The notes under the pieces: generated by a model | The model's database searches: none | What the model was told of the DNA's origin: nothing | The model's input: the letters and a program-made list of their open reading frames with translations, nothing else | In this document: positions 14,377 through 16,306 of the stretch, piece by piece | How the letters are laid out: every line of letters begins with the position of its first letter | Position numbering within the stretch: position 1 is the stretch's first letter | Source of the DNA: an uncultured Eubacteriales bacterium | GTDB taxonomy: Bacteria; Bacillota_A; Clostridia; Oscillospirales; Oscillospiraceae | Assembly: GCA_900319835.1 (NCBI GenBank) | Contig: ONPY01000057.1 | Coordinates: 1 to 16,306, forward strand | Length of the DNA stretch: 16,306 nucleotides | Direction: 5' to 3' | Translations under genes and position numbers: made by a program

Positions 14377-14411
14377 CCGCCCGCAGCAGGTTTGCTGCGG
14401 GCGGCCTTTTT
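14377..14411. terminator. Bidirectional terminator between the kinase and the convergent hypothetical gene
   Basis: A perfect 12-bp stem, CCGCCCGCAGCA (14377-14388) and TGCTGCGGGCGG (14393-14404), with a GGTT loop. CC-TTTTT follows on the plus strand, and AAAA at 14373-14376 gives a T-run on the minus strand. It sits 53 bp past the kinase stop and 12 bp before the end of the convergent gene. The 50 bp between stop and hairpin are AT-rich and show nothing else. Confidence 0.92.
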
Positions 14412-14423
14412 CGCTTCCGTTCT

Positions 14424-14879
14424 TCAGCTGATGGTATAGCCGGAGATATCAAAAAGCGCTTCGTCGATCTGATCGTCGATCACATGGACCGTGTACACCG
14501 TCTTTCCGATCTCCAGAGCGCTGTTCACCACGGGCTTTTCCTCGACAACGCCGACGAGCCGGTCGGCTTCATCAAAGAAGAACACTGTCTCCGGCGTGTA
14601 TTCCGTGGCGGGGTAAACGGCAGCCGTGCAGGATGTGCCGTTGAAATCCCGGGCTTCTTCCGTGAACTCCGTCTGCCGCGCATAGCGGAAGATGACGGCA
14701 TAGAGGGGATCCAGCATCAGGACGTTGTCTTTGATTGCGGCAGCGTCTGTGGTGGTTGCGATGCTGCCGGTCATCTCCTTCACGTCGGCCAGAACAGCGG
14801 TCAAAGCCTCAGCTTCTCCGCCGCCGCTGCCCGTATTGGGGGTCATCTGACGGAAGAACTGATTCTGGAGTGCTACCAT
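14424..14879 (-). CDS. Hypothetical protein, 5' end interrupted by the IS3 element
   Basis: A reading frame of 151 residues from the first ATG (14877-14879), with stop at 14424. It is not recognised. The sequence has a glycine-rich linker (TPNTGSGGGEAEA), then an alpha/beta region with TPETVFFFDEADRLVGVVEEK and GKTVYTVHVIDD, and no membrane segment. There is no ribosome binding site before the ATG: the left inverted repeat of the IS begins 4 bp away. The frame stays open through the IS terminus. It is also open beyond the right end of the IS if the element is removed (sequence ending RISRTVKK before MVALQN). The gene was therefore probably longer and has lost its native start or 5' part. Current expression is doubtful. 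Confidence 0.55.
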   Translation of the reverse strand: MVALQNQFFRQMTPNTGSGGGEAEALTAVLADVKEMTGSIATTTDAAAIKDNVLMLDPLYAVIFRYARQTEFTEEARDFNGTSCTAAVYPATEYTPETVFFFDEADRLVGVVEEKPVVNSALEIGKTVYTVHVIDDQIDEALFDISGYTIS

Positions 14880-14882
14880 TTT

Positions 14883-14907
14883 AGTAGAGTCAGAAAACGC
14901 ACCAAAA
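14883..14907 (+). repeat. Left terminal inverted repeat of the IS3 element
   Basis: It starts AGTAGAGTCAGAAAACGCAC and continues CAAAA. It matches the right end at 17 of the first 20 positions (differences at positions 8, 10 and 17). Confidence 0.8.
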
Positions 14908-14952
14908 GTATGATAGATATGATAGAATAGAAAGTAAAAGAAGGTGTGGAAT

Positions 14953-15243
14953 ATGACCTACGAAAAGAGCTTCAAAGAAGAGGCGGTCCGCCTGTCGAAC
15001 GAGATCGGAGTGAAAAACGCAGCCGAGCAGCTGGGGATCTCCTACAACACGCTGTCGCACTGGCGGTACAAGCAGAGAAGTTACGGCAGCCAGGCCTATG
15101 TCGGCAGCGGTCACAAGCGGATGCCTGCGGACCCGAAAGAGCAGGAGATTTACCAGCTCAGGAAAGAGAATGCGGAACTGCGGCGATCCAACGAGATCCT
15201 CCAGGAGGCGCTGGGTTTTTTCGCAAAAAACCGAAAGAAGTAA
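14953..15243 (+). CDS. IS3-family transposase OrfA
   Basis: A 96-residue OrfA: a helix-turn-helix (MTYEKSFKEEAVRLSNEIGV; AAEQLGISYNTLSHWRYK, about residues 22-39) that binds the IS ends, followed by a leucine-zipper-like coil (EIYQLRKENAELRRSNEILQ, about 66-85). The ATG at 14953 is chosen because AAGAAGGTG lies 6 nt upstream; an in-frame GTG at 14944 would be inside that site. Its last codons GGT TTT TTC GCA AAA AAC contain two -1 slippery heptamers, which allow fusion to OrfB before the TAA at 15241-15243. Confidence 0.93.
   Translation: MTYEKSFKEEAVRLSNEIGVKNAAEQLGISYNTLSHWRYKQRSYGSQAYVGSGHKRMPADPKEQEIYQLRKENAELRRSNEILQEALGFFAKNRKK
15216..15231 (+). promoter_or_regulatory. Programmed -1 frameshift site of the IS3 transposase (two tandem slippery heptamers)
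   Basis: T-TTT-TTC (15216-15222) and A-AAA-AAC (15225-15231) are both in the OrfA reading register as X-XXY-YYZ. A -1 slip at either one enters the OrfB frame and gives a fusion reading GFFRKKPKEV or AKKPKEV. OrfB has no initiation codon of its own at this point. Confidence 0.8.
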
Positions 15244-16127
15244 AGGCACGGCTGCGTTATGGCTTCGTTGACCGGAACCGCGGCAGATGGCCGGTGAAGG
15301 ATATCTGCCGGGTTCTGGAGGTCAGCGTATCGGGGTACTATCGCTGGGTCAGGCGCAAGGACAGGCCCACTCGAGACGAGCTTCTTTCGGCGTCGATCAA
15401 ACAGGTGCTGGACGAGCATCCGTGGAACGACAACTATGGGGTGAGGCGGATGCAGCTGGCGCTGGTTCAACGCGGGGTCCGAGCAGGAATCCGACGGCTG
15501 ACCCGTCTCATGCGGGAGAACGGGTGGTTACATGAGCGAAAACGGCGTCCGAAAGGCTTGACAAAGGCCGATCCGGAGGCGATGAAGGCAGAAAACCTCA
15601 TCAACCAGGATTTCAGTGCGGAGAAACCGTTCCAAAAACTTTTGACGGACATCACCCAGGTTCAATGCGCTGACGGCAAGCTCTACATCTCGCCCATCCT
15701 GGACTGTTTCAACGGTGAGATCCTCAGCCTGTGCATGGCGAACAACATGAGGAAAGAGCTGTGCATCAATACGGTAACGGCTGCGGCAGGACGTTTTCCA
15801 ATCCGTGGCGCTATCCTCCACAGTGACCGTGGAAGCCAGTACACCAGCGATGCTTTTCGTAAAACGTTGGCCGCGAAGGGCCTTGTTCAGAGCCTTAGCG
15901 GTGTGGCACACTGCTATGACAACGCCCGGATGGAAAGCTTCTTTGCTACATTGAAGAAGGAACTGATCTACCGGATCCCAGCGTATCGGATGCGGATGGA
16001 GGAGGTCCGGTCTCTGGTTTTTCGATATGTCTTCACTTACTACAACCGTTTGAGAGTGTACACGTCGAATCCCGACGGACTGCCTCCGGAGCAGTTTCGA
16101 GATGCCGCCCTGGGGCTGGCTGCGTAG
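15231..16127 (+). CDS. IS3-family transposase OrfB (DDE integrase domain, made by -1 frameshift)
   Basis: About 298 residues in the -1 frame relative to OrfA; the full OrfAB fusion (14953-16127) would be about 391 residues. An HTH-like N-terminal part contains RWPVKDICRVLEVSVSGYYR and EHPWNDNYGVRRMQLAL. The RNase H-like catalytic core has Asp140 in LLTDITQVQ, Asp199 in LHSDRGSQYTS and Glu235 in ARMESFFATLKKEL, counted from the first codon after the slip. The last two are separated by 35 residues, the DD35E spacing of IS3. The end TYYNRLRVYTSNPDGLPPEQF is typical. No frameshift or stop disrupts it. Confidence 0.94.
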   Translation, partial: PKEVKARLRYGFVDRNRGRWPVKDICRVLEVSVSGYYRWVRRKDRPTRDELLSASIKQVLDEHPWNDNYGVRRMQLALVQRGVRAGIRRLTRLMRENGWLHERKRRPKGLTKADPEAMKAENLINQDFSAEKPFQKLLTDITQVQCADGKLYISPILDCFNGEILSLCMANNMRKELCINTVTAAAGRFPIRGAILHSDRGSQYTSDAFRKTLAAKGLVQSLSGVAHCYDNARMESFFATLKKELIYRIPAYRMRMEEVRSLVFRYVFTYYNRLRVYTSNPDGLPPEQFRDAALGLAA

Positions 16128-16135
16128 CCGCCGAA

Positions 16136-16178
16136 ATTTGCAGACTCCGTTCCGCTACGCTCCACTCCGTCTGCAAAT
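16136..16178. repeat. Perfect 10-bp inverted repeat inside the IS right end
   Basis: ATTTGCAGAC (16136-16145) pairs with GTCTGCAAAT (16169-16178) around a 23-nt loop that contains a second ACTCCGT. It starts 9 bp after the OrfB stop and lies inside the right IS terminus. No T-run follows, so it is not a classical terminator. Confidence 0.6.
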
Positions 16179-16193
16179 ATCGCAGCCGTAATA

Positions 16194-16217
16194 TTTTGTG
16201 TGTTTTCAGGCTCTACT
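16194..16217 (-). repeat. Right terminal inverted repeat of the IS3 element
   Basis: The complement reads AGTAGAGCCTGAAAACACAC followed by AAAA, matching the left end at 17 of 20 positions. TTT follows at 16218-16220. The remaining bases to 16306 hold no recognisable complete gene; on the minus strand they are open in the frame of the interrupted hypothetical gene. Confidence 0.8.
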
Positions 16218-16306
16218 TTTCTTGACAGTTCTAGAGATCCGGTATTTCCTTTCGGGCAAATCCCACCTGCGGCTGAAACTGGAGCGAGTGGAGTGGGGCG
16301 ACGCCG

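Larger units (their letters stand above)
14883..16217 (+). mobile_element. Complete IS3-family insertion sequence (about 1335 bp)
   Basis: The element contains overlapping orfA and orfB of the IS3 type. Imperfect terminal inverted repeats bound it: AGTAGAGTCAGAAAACGCAC (14883-14902) against AGTAGAGCCTGAAAACACAC (complement of 16198-16217), 17 of 20 identical. Both sides are flanked by TTT (14880-14882 and 16218-16220), a plausible 3-bp target duplication, though T-runs can match by chance. Length and layout are normal for IS3. Its left end is inserted at the 5' part of the minus-strand hypothetical gene. Both ORFs and ends look intact, so it may be active. Confidence 0.85.

Noticed and set aside
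16136..16178. Hairpin at the right end of the IS as an intrinsic terminator
   Set aside because: The stem is perfect but the loop is 23 nt and no T-run follows on either strand.

Overview
The window looks like a chromosomal segment from a Gram-positive Clostridia-type bacterium, most probably a GC-rich gut member of the Oscillospiraceae/Ruminococcaceae. Support: near-consensus AAGGAGGTG ribosome binding sites, canonical sigma-A promoters, an EndoA-type MazF, an OmpR-type two-component pair with a TTG-started kinase, and many compact U-tailed terminators. The genus assignment is inference. Nearly all genes lie on the minus strand up to about 11.9 kb. From 11.998 kb the S24-like gene, the two-component pair and an IS element run on the plus strand.

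Region 1 (1-3260) is visibly AT-richer than the rest. On the minus strand, from right to left, it carries: a frameshifted, 5'-truncated gene remnant; a ribokinase-family kinase; a DUF6506 protein; a small four-cysteine protein; an alpha/beta hydrolase; a peptide deformylase-like protein with an altered motif I; and, cut by the window edge, the start of a small peptide with a bacteriocin-type double-glycine leader. It ends at a terminator and two directly abutting tRNA genes (Val-GAC, Ala-GGC) with a textbook promoter, so it may be an accessory block beside a tRNA locus.

Region 2 (3449-11.9 kb, GC-rich, minus strand) reads in the transcription direction as: plsC and a YmfI/FabG-like reductase (4-bp overlap, own promoter); a solitary MazF/EndoA toxin; a terminator-like hairpin and a hypothetical protein; then pyrimidine-nucleoside phosphorylase, glycerol kinase, a HAD-IIA phosphatase and a GT39/PMT-type membrane glycosyltransferase. 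The pdp-glpK pair has its own promoter. The shared theme is nucleoside and glycerol salvage, phosphate-ester turnover, phosphatidic acid synthesis and envelope glycosylation.

Region 3 (11.9-14.4 kb, plus strand) has a stand-alone LexA/S24-like domain whose catalytic Ser and Lys positions hold Cys and Arg. An OmpR/PhoB response regulator and sensor kinase follow, with 11-bp-spaced direct repeats just upstream of the promoter -10, a likely autoregulatory site. A bidirectional terminator closes this unit.

Region 4 (14.4-16.3 kb) has a minus-strand hypothetical gene whose 5' end is interrupted by a complete IS3-family element (about 14883-16217, imperfect terminal inverted repeats, apparent TTT target duplication). 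Its OrfA/OrfB junction carries two consecutive in-register -1 slippery heptamers. I did not find an unambiguous new multi-gene defence or biosynthetic system. The most promising leads are the double-glycine leader peptide at the left edge, the altered-catalytic-residue proteins (PDF-like, S24-like), and the regulatory DNA upstream of the two-component system.
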